Assembly (NCBI RefSeq): GCF_020782235.1
Contig: NZ_JAJGNO010000006.1
Span: 186,001-250,000 of the forward strand
Length of the DNA: 64,000 nucleotides
Origin: Sphingobium naphthae
GTDB taxonomy: Bacteria; Pseudomonadota; Alphaproteobacteria; Sphingomonadales; Sphingomonadaceae
Direction: 5' to 3'
Part shown: positions 36,819 through 45,612 of the stretch, piece after piece
Layout: each line of letters starts with the position of its first letter
Numbering within the stretch: the first letter of the stretch is position 1
Made by a program: the position numbers and the translations under genes
The notes under the pieces: model-generated
What the model was told of the DNA's origin: nothing
The model's input: only the letters and a program-made list of their open reading frames with translations
Databases searched by the model: none

Positions 36819-37505
36819 ATGCCCACTCTCGTCCTCATTCGCCATGGCCAGTCGGCCTGGAATCTGGAAAATCGCTTCACCGGCTGGTGGGACGTGGACG
36901 TGACCGAAAAGGGCGTGGAAGAGGCGCGCGCGGCGGGGCGGCTGATGGCGGAGAAGGGCCTGGATTTCGACCAGTGCTACACCTCGCTCCAGACTCGCGC
37001 GATCAAGACGCTCAACCTGGCGCTGGAGGAAATGGGCCGGCTGTGGCTGCCGGTCGAAAAGGACTGGCGCCTCAACGAGCGCCATTATGGCGGCCTCACC
37101 GGCCTCAACAAGGCCGAGACGGCGGAAAAGCATGGCGACGATCAGGTGAAGATCTGGCGCCGCAGCTTCGACATCCCGCCCCCGGCGATGGAGGCGGGCA
37201 GCGCGTTCGACCTGTCGGCCGACCGCCGCTATGCCGGCATCGCCATTCCCGCGACCGAGTCCCTGAAGGACACGATCGCGCGCGTCCTGCCCTATTGGGA
37301 CACCGTCATCGCCCCGGATCTGAAGGCCGGCAAGCGCGTGCTGATTTCCGCCCATGGCAATTCGCTGCGCGCGCTGGTCAAGCATCTGTCGGGCATTTCC
37401 GACGAGGAGATTACCGGCCTGGAAATCCCGACCGGCCAGCCGATCGTCTATGAGCTAACAGACGACCTGTCCGCCACCGATCGCTATTATCTGTCGGAAC
37501 GGTAA
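36819..37505 (+). CDS. gpmA: 2,3-bisphosphoglycerate-dependent phosphoglycerate mutase
   Basis: A glycolytic enzyme of 228 residues. The phosphohistidine motif [11 protein letters not shown] is at the N-terminus, with [12 protein letters not shown], and the second His in [19 protein letters not shown] at 36819 has AGGAG nine bases upstream. A 913-codon frame extending upstream is only an artefact of the sppA antisense. It is divergent from sppA across a 168-base gap. Confidence 0.97.
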   Translation: MPTLVLIRHGQSAWNLENRFTGWWDVDVTEKGVEEARAAGRLMAEKGLDFDQCYTSLQTRAIKTLNLALEEMGRLWLPVEKDWRLNERHYGGLTGLNKAETAEKHGDDQVKIWRRSFDIPPPAMEAGSAFDLSADRRYAGIAIPATESLKDTIARVLPYWDTVIAPDLKAGKRVLISAHGNSLRALVKHLSGISDEEITGLEIPTGQPIVYELTDDLSATDRYYLSER

Positions 37506-37603
37506 CTCCTCCCCTGGAAGGGGGGGATTTGACGTTTGCCCAATGCCGCTACTGCCGCTAAGGGGCTTTGCTTTCCGCGCTATCAGGGGAAGTCAGCACG
37601 GTC

Positions 37604-38089
37604 ATGAGCGCTATCGACGTCGGCATCATCATGGGGTCCCGCTCCGATTGGGAGACGATGCGCCACGCCGCCGAGACGCTGGAGGCGCTGGGCGTCGCCC
37701 ATGAATGCAAGGTCGTGTCGGCCCATCGCACACCGCAGCGGCTATATGACTATGCCGGCGGCGCGGCGGCGCGCGGCCTGAAGGTCATCATCGCCGGCGC
37801 GGGCGGGGCGGCGCATCTGCCCGGCATGGCCGCGGCGATGACGCGGCTGCCGGTGCTGGGCGTTCCGGTCGAATCCAAGGCGCTCAAGGGCATGGATTCG
37901 CTGCTGTCGATCGTCCAGATGCCCGGCGGCATTCCCGTCGGCACGCTCGCCATCGGCAAGCCCGGCGCGATCAATGCCGGCCTGATGGCGGCCGCGATCC
38001 TGGCGACGCAGGATGCGGCGCTGGCCGAGCGGCTGGACGCCTGGCGCGCGCGCCAGACCGACGCCGTCGCCGCAACCGTCGAAGACTGA
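37604..38089 (+). CDS. purE: N5-carboxyaminoimidazole ribonucleotide mutase
   Basis: It converts N5-CAIR to CAIR in purine synthesis. The class I signature [13 protein letters not shown] is at residues 6-18, then [15 protein letters not shown] and [11 protein letters not shown]. The 161 residues are normal. It works with the adjacent purK, 25 bases downstream. Confidence 0.97.
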   Translation: MSAIDVGIIMGSRSDWETMRHAAETLEALGVAHECKVVSAHRTPQRLYDYAGGAAARGLKVIIAGAGGAAHLPGMAAAMTRLPVLGVPVESKALKGMDSLLSIVQMPGGIPVGTLAIGKPGAINAGLMAAAILATQDAALAERLDAWRARQTDAVAATVED

Positions 38090-38114
38090 CGGAAGATTGG
38101 CGGACAAGAGAGAC

Positions 38115-39185
38115 ATGACGACCATCGCGCCCGGCTCCACCATCGGCATTCTCGGCGGCGGCCAGCTTGGCCGGATGATCGCCGTCGCGGCGGCGCAACT
38201 GGGCTATCGCACCCATATCTTCGCGCCGGAGGAAAGCGGCCCGGCGGCCGACGTGTCGCCCAACTGGACGCGCGGCGCCTATGCGGATGCGCAGGCGCTG
38301 GCGGCCTTCGCCGACAGCGTCGATGTCGTCACCTATGAATTCGAGAATATCGATCCGTCCGCCGTCGACACGCTGGCGCGCCACGGGCTGGTGCGGCCGG
38401 GGGCGGAGGCGCTGCGCGTGGCGCAGGACCGGCTGGCGGAAAAGCGCTTCGTTTGCGACCTGGGCGGGCTGACCGCGCCGTTCGCGCCGGTCGAAAGCCT
38501 GGACGATCTGGAAGCGGCGATCGAGACGATCGGCAGCCGCGCGATCCTGAAGACCAACCGCATGGGCTATGACGGCAAGGGGCAGGCGCGCCTGTCCGAG
38601 CCGGGCGACGCGGTCGGCGCCTGGAACGCGATCGGCCGGCAGAGCGCGATCCTGGAAGGCTTCGTCACCTTCGCCGAGGAATTTTCGGTGATCCTGGTGC
38701 GCGGCGCGGATGGCGCGATGCGCTTCTGGGATTCGCCCGCCAATGTCCATGTCAACGGCATCCTGTCGACGTCGACCGCGCCCGCCGGCGCGCTGATCGA
38801 GGGGCAGGTCGATCAGGCGCGCGCGCTGGCGGCGCAGGTCGCCGACGCGCTGGACTATGTCGGCGTGCTGACGCTGGAATTCTTCGCCAGCGCCGACGGA
38901 CCGGTGTTCAACGAGATGGCGCCGCGCGTCCATAATAGCGGCCACTGGACCATCGAGGGCGCGGTGACGAGCCAGTTCGAAAATCATGTCCGGGCGATCT
39001 GCGGCCTGCCGCTGGGCGACACCGGGCTGGCCGCGCCGCGGGTCGAGATGCGCAACCTGATCGGCGACGATGTCGATGCCTGGGCCGAGATATTGGCCGA
39101 TCCGGCCAATCATCTGCACCTTTATGGCAAGCATGAGGCGCGCCCGGGCCGCAAGATGGGGCATGTGACGCGGCTGGCGCTGTGA
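38115..39185 (+). CDS. purK: N5-carboxyaminoimidazole ribonucleotide synthase
   Basis: An ATP-grasp enzyme of 356 residues that carboxylates AIR with bicarbonate to give N5-CAIR for PurE. IGILGGGQLGRMIAVAA opens the N-terminal Rossmann part, then VVTYEFENID, ILKTNRMGYDGKGQ and VFNEMAPRVHNSGHWT as ATP-grasp boxes. AGAGA precedes the ATG at 38115. Its TGA overlaps the GTG of folA by four bases. Confidence 0.96.
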   Translation: MTTIAPGSTIGILGGGQLGRMIAVAAAQLGYRTHIFAPEESGPAADVSPNWTRGAYADAQALAAFADSVDVVTYEFENIDPSAVDTLARHGLVRPGAEALRVAQDRLAEKRFVCDLGGLTAPFAPVESLDDLEAAIETIGSRAILKTNRMGYDGKGQARLSEPGDAVGAWNAIGRQSAILEGFVTFAEEFSVILVRGADGAMRFWDSPANVHVNGILSTSTAPAGALIEGQVDQARALAAQVADALDYVGVLTLEFFASADGPVFNEMAPRVHNSGHWTIEGAVTSQFENHVRAICGLPLGDTGLAAPRVEMRNLIGDDVDAWAEILADPANHLHLYGKHEARPGRKMGHVTRLAL

Positions 39186-39664
39186 GCGAGATCGTTCTGG
39201 TCCTCGCCCGCGCCGACAATGGCGTGATCGGCAAGGATGGCGACCTGCCCTGGCGGTTGCCGGCGGACCTGCGGCATTTCAAGGCGATCACGGCGGGCCA
39301 TCCGATGCTGATGGGGCGCAAGACGTTCGACAGCCTGCCCGGGCTGCTGCCGGGCCGCCGCCATATCGTGCTGACCCGCGACCGCGCCTGGCGAGCCGAA
39401 GGCGCGGAAGTGGCGCATGATGTCGAAGCCGCCATCGCCCTGGCGAAATCGCCGACGCTGATGGTCATCGGCGGCGCGGAAATCTACCGCCTGGTCCTGC
39501 CGATCGCCGACCGGATCGAACTGACCGAAGTGCATCTGGACGCCGAGGGCGACGCCAGCATCGCTTATCCCGACGCGGCCGAATGGCGCGAGACCGCGCG
39601 CGCGGATCATCCGGCGGCGGCCGGGCGGCCGGGCTACAGCTTCGTCACCTTCGCGCGGCGATAG
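39182..39664 (+). CDS. folA: dihydrofolate reductase
   Basis: It reduces dihydrofolate to tetrahydrofolate with NADPH, 160 residues. The N-terminal VLARADNGVIGKDGDLPWRL has the active-site DLPW, then MGRKTFDSLP, and IGGAEIYRL. The GTG start overlaps the purK stop (GTGA), so translation is coupled. Placement after purEK links folate to purine synthesis. Confidence 0.95.
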   Translation: MSEIVLVLARADNGVIGKDGDLPWRLPADLRHFKAITAGHPMLMGRKTFDSLPGLLPGRRHIVLTRDRAWRAEGAEVAHDVEAAIALAKSPTLMVIGGAEIYRLVLPIADRIELTEVHLDAEGDASIAYPDAAEWRETARADHPAAAGRPGYSFVTFARR

Positions 39665-39739
39665 GGTGCGGGCGCGCCCGCAGGTGATGCGGCGCCTGCT
39701 CCATTGCCACGCTTTGGCCGCGCCCCTATAGCGCGGCGC

Positions 39740-40666
39740 ATGGAGCGGCTTTCCAGCAGCGGCCCGGTTCCCCCGCATCTGCGCGGGAGCGTCATGGCGC
39801 TCGGCAATTTCGACGGCTTTCATGCCGGGCACCAGGCGGTGGTCGGCCACGCCATCGCGCGTGCGCGCGCGGAAGGACGGCCGGCGATCGTCGCCACCTT
39901 CGATCCGCACCCGATGCGGCTGTTCCAGCCCGACAGCCCCAGCTTCCGCCTGACGACGCTGGACCAGCGGCAGGCGCTGTTCGCCCATGCCGGGGCGGAC
40001 GCGATGCTGGTGTTCGACTTCACGCGCGAACTCGCCGCGCTCGATCCCGCCGCCTATGTCCGCTTGCTGGTCGAGCAACTGGGCGTCGCCGCGGTGGTGA
40101 CGGGGCAGGACTTCACCTTCGGCCGCGCGCGCAGCGGCACGATCGAGAGTTTCGCGGCGCTGGGATTGCCGGCCGAGGCGGTCGCGCCGGTCACCGACGG
40201 GGAGGGGGTGATTTCCTCCACCCGCGTGCGCGCGGCGCTGCGCGCGGGCGATTGCGCGACGGCGACGCGGCTGCTGACGCGGCCCTTCACGATCGAGGGC
40301 CTGGTGCAGCATGGCGACAAGCTGGGGCGCACGATCGGCTTTCCTACGGCCAATATCGACATGGGCCCCTATCTGCGCCCGGCCTATGGCATTTATGCGG
40401 TCCGCGGGCGGCTGTCCGATGGGCGCGTGCTGGACGGCGCGGCGAACCTGGGCATCCGGCCGAGCTTCGACCCGCCCAAGGAATTGCTGGAGCCGCATTT
40501 CTTCGACTTTTCCGAAAGCCTCTATGGCGAGCGGGTCGCGGTGGAGCTGGTCCATTATCTCCATGCCGAGCGCAAATATGACGGGCTGGAGGCGCTGACC
40601 GCCGGCATCGCTCAGGACTGCGCGGACGCGCGGCAAATCCTTGCGGGAACGCCCACGCTCGCGTAG
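39740..40666 (+). CDS. ribF: bifunctional riboflavin kinase/FAD synthetase
   Basis: It converts riboflavin to FMN and FAD. The N-terminal FAD-synthetase has ALGNFDGFHAGHQAVV, TFDPHPMRLF and ISSTRVRAALRAGD; the C-terminal flavokinase begins TRTGFPTANI-like GRTIGFPTANIDMG and ends with the LHAERKYDGLEAL box. ATG at 39740 gives 308 residues, the usual size. In-frame upstream sequence to 39704 is not supported. It is upstream of ileS, the classic ribF-ileS-lspA order, with a repeat in the gap. Confidence 0.96.
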   Translation: MERLSSSGPVPPHLRGSVMALGNFDGFHAGHQAVVGHAIARARAEGRPAIVATFDPHPMRLFQPDSPSFRLTTLDQRQALFAHAGADAMLVFDFTRELAALDPAAYVRLLVEQLGVAAVVTGQDFTFGRARSGTIESFAALGLPAEAVAPVTDGEGVISSTRVRAALRAGDCATATRLLTRPFTIEGLVQHGDKLGRTIGFPTANIDMGPYLRPAYGIYAVRGRLSDGRVLDGAANLGIRPSFDPPKELLEPHFFDFSESLYGERVAVELVHYLHAERKYDGLEALTAGIAQDCADARQILAGTPTLA

Positions 40667-40685
40667 GGCACGCACTCCATTCACC

Positions 40686-40796
40686 CCGTTCGTCCTGAGT
40701 AGCCATTGAGCAAATGGCGTATCGAAGGATTGGGTCTTGGCACGGATGCTTCGATACGGGCCTTCGACAAGCTCAGTCCCTGCTCAGCACGAACGG
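40686..40796. repeat. REP-like palindromic cluster upstream of ileS
   Basis: The left arm CCGTTCGTCCTGAGTAG is answered by CTGCTCAGCACGAACGG at the far end. Between them is a second inverted pair (CGTATCGAAGGA, then GCTTCGATACG) and a TTCGACAAGCTCAG core. The two nested palindromes belong to the family seen at 12578, 15878 and 42319. It fills the ribF-ileS gap. Confidence 0.88.
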
Positions 40797-40822
40797 TTTT
40801 GCGTTTCAGTGCCGGACCCATC

Positions 40823-43800
40823 ATGACCGACCAGCCTAGCCAGAAGACCGAAGACTATAAATCCACCGTCTTCCTCCCCGCCACCGACTTCCCGATGAAG
40901 GCCGGGCTCGCGGCCAAGGAACCGGAGATCGCCGCGCAGTGGGAGGCGATGGACCTATATGGGCGTCTGCGCGCCCAGCGCGCCGGGCGCGAGCGCTTCA
41001 TCCTGCATGACGGCCCGCCCTACGCCAATGGCGACATCCATATGGGCCATGCGATGAACAAGGTGCTGAAGGACATCATCGTCCGCAGCCAGAGCCTGCT
41101 CGGCAAGGATGCGCCTTATGTGCCCGGCTGGGACTGCCACGGCCTTCCGATCGAATGGAAGATCGAGGAAGAGTATCGCAAGAAGAAGCTGAACAAGGAC
41201 GAGGTGCCGGCAGCGGAGTTCCGCGCCCAGTGCCGCGCCTATGCCGACAAATGGGTCGGCGTGCAGCGCGACCAGTTCAAGCGGCTGGGCATCATGGGCG
41301 ATTGGGAAGACCCCTATCTGACCATGAAGTTCGATGCCGAAGCGACCATCGTGGGCGAACTGCTGAAATTCGCGGAGAGCGGCCAGCTCTATCGCGGGGC
41401 CAAGCCGGTGATGTGGTCGCCGGTCGAGAAAACCGCGCTGGCCGAAGCCGAGGTCGAATATGAGGATGTGACGTCGACGCAGATCGACGTGGCGTTCGAG
41501 ATCGTGGAAGCGCCCAACGCGCCCGAACTGATCGGTGCGCATGCGGTGATCTGGACGACGACGCCTTGGACGATCCCGGTGAACCAGGCTTTGGCTTATG
41601 GGCCTGAGGTTGAGTATGTTGTTGCAGTCGTTCGGGGAAAACCCGTCGCGCATTACGAGGGCGATCCGGGCCGCAAGTCAGTGTGGGATGCAGGCCAGAG
41701 AGTTATCGTGGCTAAAAGCTTGCTGTCGCAGTTCGCAAGTCGTACCGATCGTCGGGTTGAAGACACTGGACGGACTTTCTTAGGTTCGCAGCTCGCCGGC
41801 GCAAAAGCCCGCCACCCGATCTACAACCTACTTCGTCATCCCGGCGAAAGCCGGGATCCCGCTTCTTCATCCGACGTTGCCGAGGGCAGCGGGACCCCGG
41901 ATCAAGTCCGGGGTGACGATCGGGAGCGGCAACTGGCCTTCTTCGCGAAGCCGCGCCCGTTCCTGGCGGGCGATTTCGTCACGACCGATGCGGGCACCGG
42001 CCTTGTCCATATGGCGCCCGACCATGGCGAGGACGATTTCGCGCTGTGCAAGGCGCACGGCATCAACCCCGTCTTCGCGGTCGAGGGCGATGGGAAATAT
42101 CGCGCCGACTGGGCGTGGCTCGGCGGGCAGGGGTCGGTCATCAACCCCAAGTTCGTGAGCAAGGACGGGCCGATCTGCACGGACCTGCGCGAAGCAGGCG
42201 CACTGCTCGCAGCGTCGGACGATTTCCGGCACAGCTATCCGCATAGCTGGCGGTCCAAGGCGAAGATCATCTTCCGCTGCACGCCGCAATGGTTCATCCC
42301 GATGGATGCGCCTGGCCCCGTTCGGGCTGAGCCTGTCGAAGCCCAGGCCTTCTCCTCGGAAGACAGGACAGCCCTTCGACACGCTCAGGGCGAACGGATG
42401 GAAGGCAATGGCGCCACTCTGCGCGACGTCGCGCTCGATGCGATCGCGCAGACCCGCTGGGTGCCCGAGCGCTCGATCAACCGCATCCGATCCATGGTGG
42501 AGGGGCGCCCCGACTGGGTGATCAGTCGCCAGCGCGCCTGGGGCGTGCCGATCGCCCTCTATGTCCATCGCAAGAGCGGCGACTATCTGGTTGATCCGGC
42601 GGTCAATGCCCGCATCGTCGAGGCCTTCCGCCAAGGCGGCGCCGACGCCTGGTTCGCCGCCGATCATGCACGCCTGCTCGGCCCCGATTACGATCTGGCC
42701 GACTATGAGGTCGTGAACGACATTCTCGACGTCTGGTTCGATTCAGGCTCGACCCACAGCTTCGTGGTCGAAGGCCGCTATGGCGAGGGCGCGCGCGCCG
42801 ATCTCTATATCGAAGGGTCGGACCAGCATCGCGGCTGGTTCCAGTCGTCGCTGCTGGAAAGCTGCGGCACGCGGGGTCAGGCGCCCTACAAGGCGGTGCT
42901 GACTCATGGCTTCGCACTGGACGGCACTGGCAAGAAAATGTCCAAGTCGCTGGGCAATGTCGTCGATCCGCTCAAGATCATGAGCGAGAGCGGCGCCGAC
43001 ATCCTGCGCGTCTGGGTGGCAAGCACCGACTATTTCGATGACGTGCGCATCGGCAAGGAAGTACTGGCCGGCGCGTCCGACGCCTATCGCAAATTGCGCA
43101 ATACATTCCGCTACATGCTGGGCGCTCTGTCCGACTATGATGAAGAGACCGAAGCGGTCAGCTACGCGGAAATGCCGGAACTGGAGCGCTACATGCTCCA
43201 TCGGCTGGCGCAGCTGGACGCGGAATTGCGCGCCGTCGTGGACAAGGGCGCGGGCAGCGAGAACTGGCTGGAATTCAGCCGCTACAGCCGGGCGATCTTC
43301 GACTTCGCCAACAGCGACCTCAGCGCCTTCTTCTTCGACATTCGCAAGGATTGCCTCTATTGCGACGCGAAGAGCGATCCCAAGCGGCGCGCCTATCGCA
43401 CCTTGCTCGACACGCTGTTCCACGCACTGGTCCGCTATGTCGCGCCGATCATCCCCTTCACTGCCGAGGAAGTGTGGCAGAGCCGCTTCCCAAGTGCCGA
43501 GGATAGCGTCCATTTCCTGGAATGGCCGGAGGTTGACGCGCGCTGGATCGACACTGACCTCGGCGACAAATGGGGAGCGCTGCGCGACCAGCGCGAACAG
43601 GTGAACGAAGCGATCGAGCCGCTGCGCCGGGACAAGATCGTGCGATCCAGCCTGGACGCGGACGTCACCATGGGCGAGCTGCTGCCGGTGGGCGATGTCG
43701 ATTTCGCCGAAGTGGCGATCGTCGCGCGCGTGACAATGGGCGAGGGCGACGGCATCATCGTGCGGCCCAGCGACTGGCACAAATGCGGTCGCTGCTGGCG

Positions 43801-43867
43801 CAAATTGCCCGAAGTGACGGAAGACGGCGCGCTGTGCGACCGGTGTGAAAAGGTGCTGACCGCATGA
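40823..43867 (+). CDS. ileS: isoleucyl-tRNA synthetase with two repeat-derived insertions
   Basis: A class I synthetase of 1014 residues, longer than usual for this group. The HIGH-type motif HMGH is at 73-76, the editing domain includes WTTTPWTIP, KMSKS is at 705-709, and a four-cysteine zinc site (CGRCWRKL...CDRC) ends the protein. ATG 40823 begins MTDQPSQKTEDYKST. Two palindromic elements lie in frame at residues 338-365 (editing region) and 499-525. Codon use just before the first (about 41590-41830) is also atypical. All catalytic motifs and the frame are intact, so it is probably functional. The TGA overlaps the lspA ATG. Confidence 0.95.
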   Translation: MTDQPSQKTEDYKSTVFLPATDFPMKAGLAAKEPEIAAQWEAMDLYGRLRAQRAGRERFILHDGPPYANGDIHMGHAMNKVLKDIIVRSQSLLGKDAPYVPGWDCHGLPIEWKIEEEYRKKKLNKDEVPAAEFRAQCRAYADKWVGVQRDQFKRLGIMGDWEDPYLTMKFDAEATIVGELLKFAESGQLYRGAKPVMWSPVEKTALAEAEVEYEDVTSTQIDVAFEIVEAPNAPELIGAHAVIWTTTPWTIPVNQALAYGPEVEYVVAVVRGKPVAHYEGDPGRKSVWDAGQRVIVAKSLLSQFASRTDRRVEDTGRTFLGSQLAGAKARHPIYNLLRHPGESRDPASSSDVAEGSGTPDQVRGDDRERQLAFFAKPRPFLAGDFVTTDAGTGLVHMAPDHGEDDFALCKAHGINPVFAVEGDGKYRADWAWLGGQGSVINPKFVSKDGPICTDLREAGALLAASDDFRHSYPHSWRSKAKIIFRCTPQWFIPMDAPGPVRAEPVEAQAFSSEDRTALRHAQGERMEGNGATLRDVALDAIAQTRWVPERSINRIRSMVEGRPDWVISRQRAWGVPIALYVHRKSGDYLVDPAVNARIVEAFRQGGADAWFAADHARLLGPDYDLADYEVVNDILDVWFDSGSTHSFVVEGRYGEGARADLYIEGSDQHRGWFQSSLLESCGTRGQAPYKAVLTHGFALDGTGKKMSKSLGNVVDPLKIMSESGADILRVWVASTDYFDDVRIGKEVLAGASDAYRKLRNTFRYMLGALSDYDEETEAVSYAEMPELERYMLHRLAQLDAELRAVVDKGAGSENWLEFSRYSRAIFDFANSDLSAFFFDIRKDCLYCDAKSDPKRRAYRTLLDTLFHALVRYVAPIIPFTAEEVWQSRFPSAEDSVHFLEWPEVDARWIDTDLGDKWGALRDQREQVNEAIEPLRRDKIVRSSLDADVTMGELLPVGDVDFAEVAIVARVTMGEGDGIIVRPSDWHKCGRCWRKLPEVTEDGALCDRCEKVLTA
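41835..41917. repeat. palindromic element inside ileS, first
   Basis: GTCATCCCGGCGAAAGCCGG followed by GATCCCGCTTCTTCAT is the left arm; the right arm ends CCCCGGATCAAGTCCGGGGT then GAC. The same element, with its arms and GATCCCGCTTCTTCAT, is intergenic at 63541-63620. Here it is read without a stop as RHPGESRDPASSS and following residues. Confidence 0.92.
42319..42396. repeat. palindromic element inside ileS, second
   Basis: CGTTCGGGCTGAGCCTGTCG then AAG pairs with CTTCGACACGCTCAGGGCGA then ACG. The 78 bases are an exact multiple of three and are read as VRAEPVEAQ...LRHAQGER. It is the same family as 12578-12652. Confidence 0.93.
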
Positions 43868-44376
43868 GCCCCGCCAATCACCGCCCGCTGGGCCTGACTG
43901 TGGCGATCGCCACGCTCGCGCTCGATCAGCTCATCAAATACACCGTCACCTATCCGCTGGCGCTGCAGAGCCGGGCGGACGAAGGGATCGACCTGCTGCC
44001 GATCTTCCGCCTGCGCTGGCTGGAGAACAGAGGCGTGTCGATGGGCTTCTTCCATGCGGACACCGATGCGATGCGCTGGGCGCTGGTCGGCATGACCTTC
44101 CTGATCGCAACGTTCGTCGCGGTATGGATGTGGCGGGAAAAGGCGCGGCAGGATGTCGCGGCGCTGGGCCTGGTGCTGGGCGGGGCGATCGGCAATATCG
44201 TCGACCGCGTGCGGCTGGGCTATGTCGTCGATTATGCCGACCTGCATTTCGGCGAATGGCGGCCCTTCCTGATTTTCAACCTGGCGGACGCCGCTATCAC
44301 CATCGGCGTGCTGATCCTGCTTGCACGGGCGCTGCTGCTGCGCGACAAGGGCGCAAAGACGGAGACTTTGAAGTGA
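43864..44376 (+). CDS. lspA: lipoprotein signal peptidase
   Basis: It cleaves prolipoproteins after lipidation at the inner membrane; 170 residues with four hydrophobic segments. The catalytic aspartates are in GNIVDRVRLGYVVDYADLH and FNLADAAITIG. RWLENRGVSMGFF is the second conserved box, with a Ser in place of the usual Ala. ATG overlaps the ileS stop (ATGA); its own stop overlaps the next gene, which is itself a lipoprotein substrate candidate. Confidence 0.95.
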   Translation: MSPANHRPLGLTVAIATLALDQLIKYTVTYPLALQSRADEGIDLLPIFRLRWLENRGVSMGFFHADTDAMRWALVGMTFLIATFVAVWMWREKARQDVAALGLVLGGAIGNIVDRVRLGYVVDYADLHFGEWRPFLIFNLADAAITIGVLILLARALLLRDKGAKTETLK

Positions 44377-44786
44377 AGCGTAAACTGATCCTCGCCGCCG
44401 GCCTTATCGCAACCCTGTCGGCCTGCGGCGGCGGCCGTGGCTTGATGGGCCGTGAGCGGCCCGATGAATTTGCGGTGTCGCGCCAGGCGCCGCTGGTCGT
44501 GCCGCCCGACTTCGCGCTGGTGCCGCCCGCGCCCGGCACGCCCGCCGCTGCCTCCGTCGACGCCAGCAAGGAAGCGATGCAGGCGATGTTCGGCGGCCCG
44601 GCCCAGCGCAGCGCGTCGGAAAGCGCGGCGCTGAACGCGGCCGGTCGCGCCGATGCGGCCGCCGGTATCCGCTCGCAAGCGGGCGATCCCGACACGCAGG
44701 TCGTGAACAAGGGCAACACCACCCGCGACATCATCGCCGCGCCCGAAGGCGACGGCCAGGACGCGCGCGCGGCCGTCCCGCAATAA
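44373..44786 (+). CDS. DUF3035 lipoprotein, BamF-like
   Basis: A 137-residue lipoprotein. The lipobox TLSACGG places the lipid-modified Cys at residue 17 of MKRKLILAAGLIATLSAC. The conserved core is RPDEFAVSRQAPLVVPPDFAL, the DUF3035 signature. In Caulobacter a DUF3035 lipoprotein was described as BamF, a subunit of the BAM outer-membrane assembly complex; I recall this rather than being able to check it. The rest is Ala-rich and probably disordered. The GTG start overlaps the lspA stop (GTGA), so it is expressed with ileS and lspA. Confidence 0.83.
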   Translation: MKRKLILAAGLIATLSACGGGRGLMGRERPDEFAVSRQAPLVVPPDFALVPPAPGTPAAASVDASKEAMQAMFGGPAQRSASESAALNAAGRADAAAGIRSQAGDPDTQVVNKGNTTRDIIAAPEGDGQDARAAVPQ

Positions 44787-44805
44787 GGGGATGAGGGGCG
44801 GCGCT

Positions 44806-45129
44806 TCAGCCGTCCCCTTCCACCAGAGCGCGCAGGCAGGCGAGCCGTTCGTCCCACTGCGCGCCGACCTGGTCCAGCCAGGCGCGGGCGCTGTCGAGCG
44901 CTTCGGGGCGCAAGGCCACCTGCGTTTCGCGGCCCTGCCGGCGCCGATGGATCAGCCCCGCGCCCTGCAGCACGTCCAGATGCTTGGCCACCGCCTGCCG
45001 GCTGAGCGGCAGCCCGTCCGCCAGCCGGGCGATGGACGACGCGCCGCCATCGGCCAGTCGCGCCAGCAGGCCAAGCCGCGTCGCGTCGCCCAGGGCGGCG
45101 AAAAGGACCGCCGGATCAGCCTGCGACAT
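44806..45129 (-). CDS. ArsR-family transcriptional regulator
   Basis: A 107-residue winged-helix repressor. LFAALGDATRLGLLARLADG opens the helix bundle, then LADGLPLSRQAVAKHLDVLQ as the recognition helix, and HRRRQGRETQVAL as the wing. It has no cysteine pair, so it is not an arsenic or metal sensor of the classical type; it resembles the ArsR branch co-encoded with SRPBCC proteins. Its start overlaps the SRPBCC gene by 14 bases. Twin inverted repeats ahead of that operon are probable operators. Confidence 0.88.
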   Translation of the reverse strand: MSQADPAVLFAALGDATRLGLLARLADGGASSIARLADGLPLSRQAVAKHLDVLQGAGLIHRRRQGRETQVALRPEALDSARAWLDQVGAQWDERLACLRALVEGDG

Positions 45130-45565
45130 AGCGTTTGATATTCTGCACCTGCTCGGCCCAGCCGCCCTCGTTGGAGCGCATCACCTGCGACCGACGCGGT
45201 TCGGGCACATGATCGAAGCCGCTTTCGGTGACCGTCAGGCGCACGCCGCCTGCGATCGGCTCCAGACGGAATTCGACCAGCGTCCATTCCGGCACGCCCG
45301 ATCGCATCGCGGCCTCGTCGCCGCCGGTGGCGGGCCATTCGAAGGCGAGGCGCGTCATGGGCTCGATCGCGACGGTGCGCGATTCCCAGCCATATTGCTC
45401 ATAGCCGGGATAGGTCATGCGGCCGGTCGTGATTTCTCCGACGATGAATGGGCCATCCAGCGCGACCTGGAACCAGGCGCCGAATTTCTGCGGGTCGATC
45501 AGCGCGTCCCACACTTTTTCGACGGGCGCAGCGATGTCGATGACTTTGGTGATGGAATCGGGCAT
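45116..45565 (-). CDS. SRPBCC (AHSA1-like) domain protein
   Basis: A 149-residue START-like ligand-binding fold: KVIDIAAPVEKVWDALIDPQKFGAWFQ at the start and WTLVEFRLEPIAGGVRLTVTESGFD in the middle, ending with a long helix (NEGGWAEQVQNIKRYV). An ideal AGGAGG lies seven bases before the ATG at 45565. The frame upstream to 45604 is inside the operator region. It is the first gene of a two-gene unit with ArsR; such proteins bind hydrophobic ligands, but the ligand is unknown. Confidence 0.88.
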   Translation of the reverse strand: MPDSITKVIDIAAPVEKVWDALIDPQKFGAWFQVALDGPFIVGEITTGRMTYPGYEQYGWESRTVAIEPMTRLAFEWPATGGDEAAMRSGVPEWTLVEFRLEPIAGGVRLTVTESGFDHVPEPRRSQVMRSNEGGWAEQVQNIKRYVAG

Positions 45566-45567
45566 AG

Positions 45568-45583
45568 GCAACCTCCTGGTTGC
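45568..45583. promoter_or_regulatory. operator-like inverted repeat 1 (SRPBCC-ArsR operon)
   Basis: GCAACC-N4-GGTTGC, perfect. It contains the ribosome site of the SRPBCC gene and lies directly downstream of the -10-like box. The spacer is TCCT on the plus strand. Confidence 0.7.
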
Positions 45584-45612
45584 ATAATGGCGGATCCTCC
45601 ACATTCATGCAA
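45584..45612 (-). promoter_or_regulatory. putative promoter of the SRPBCC-ArsR operon
   Basis: On the minus strand TTGCAT (45607-45612) and CATTAT (45584-45589) are separated by 17 bases, the sigma70 spacing. The -35 box overlaps the inverted repeat at 45609 and the -10 box abuts the one at 45583. Confidence 0.5.
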
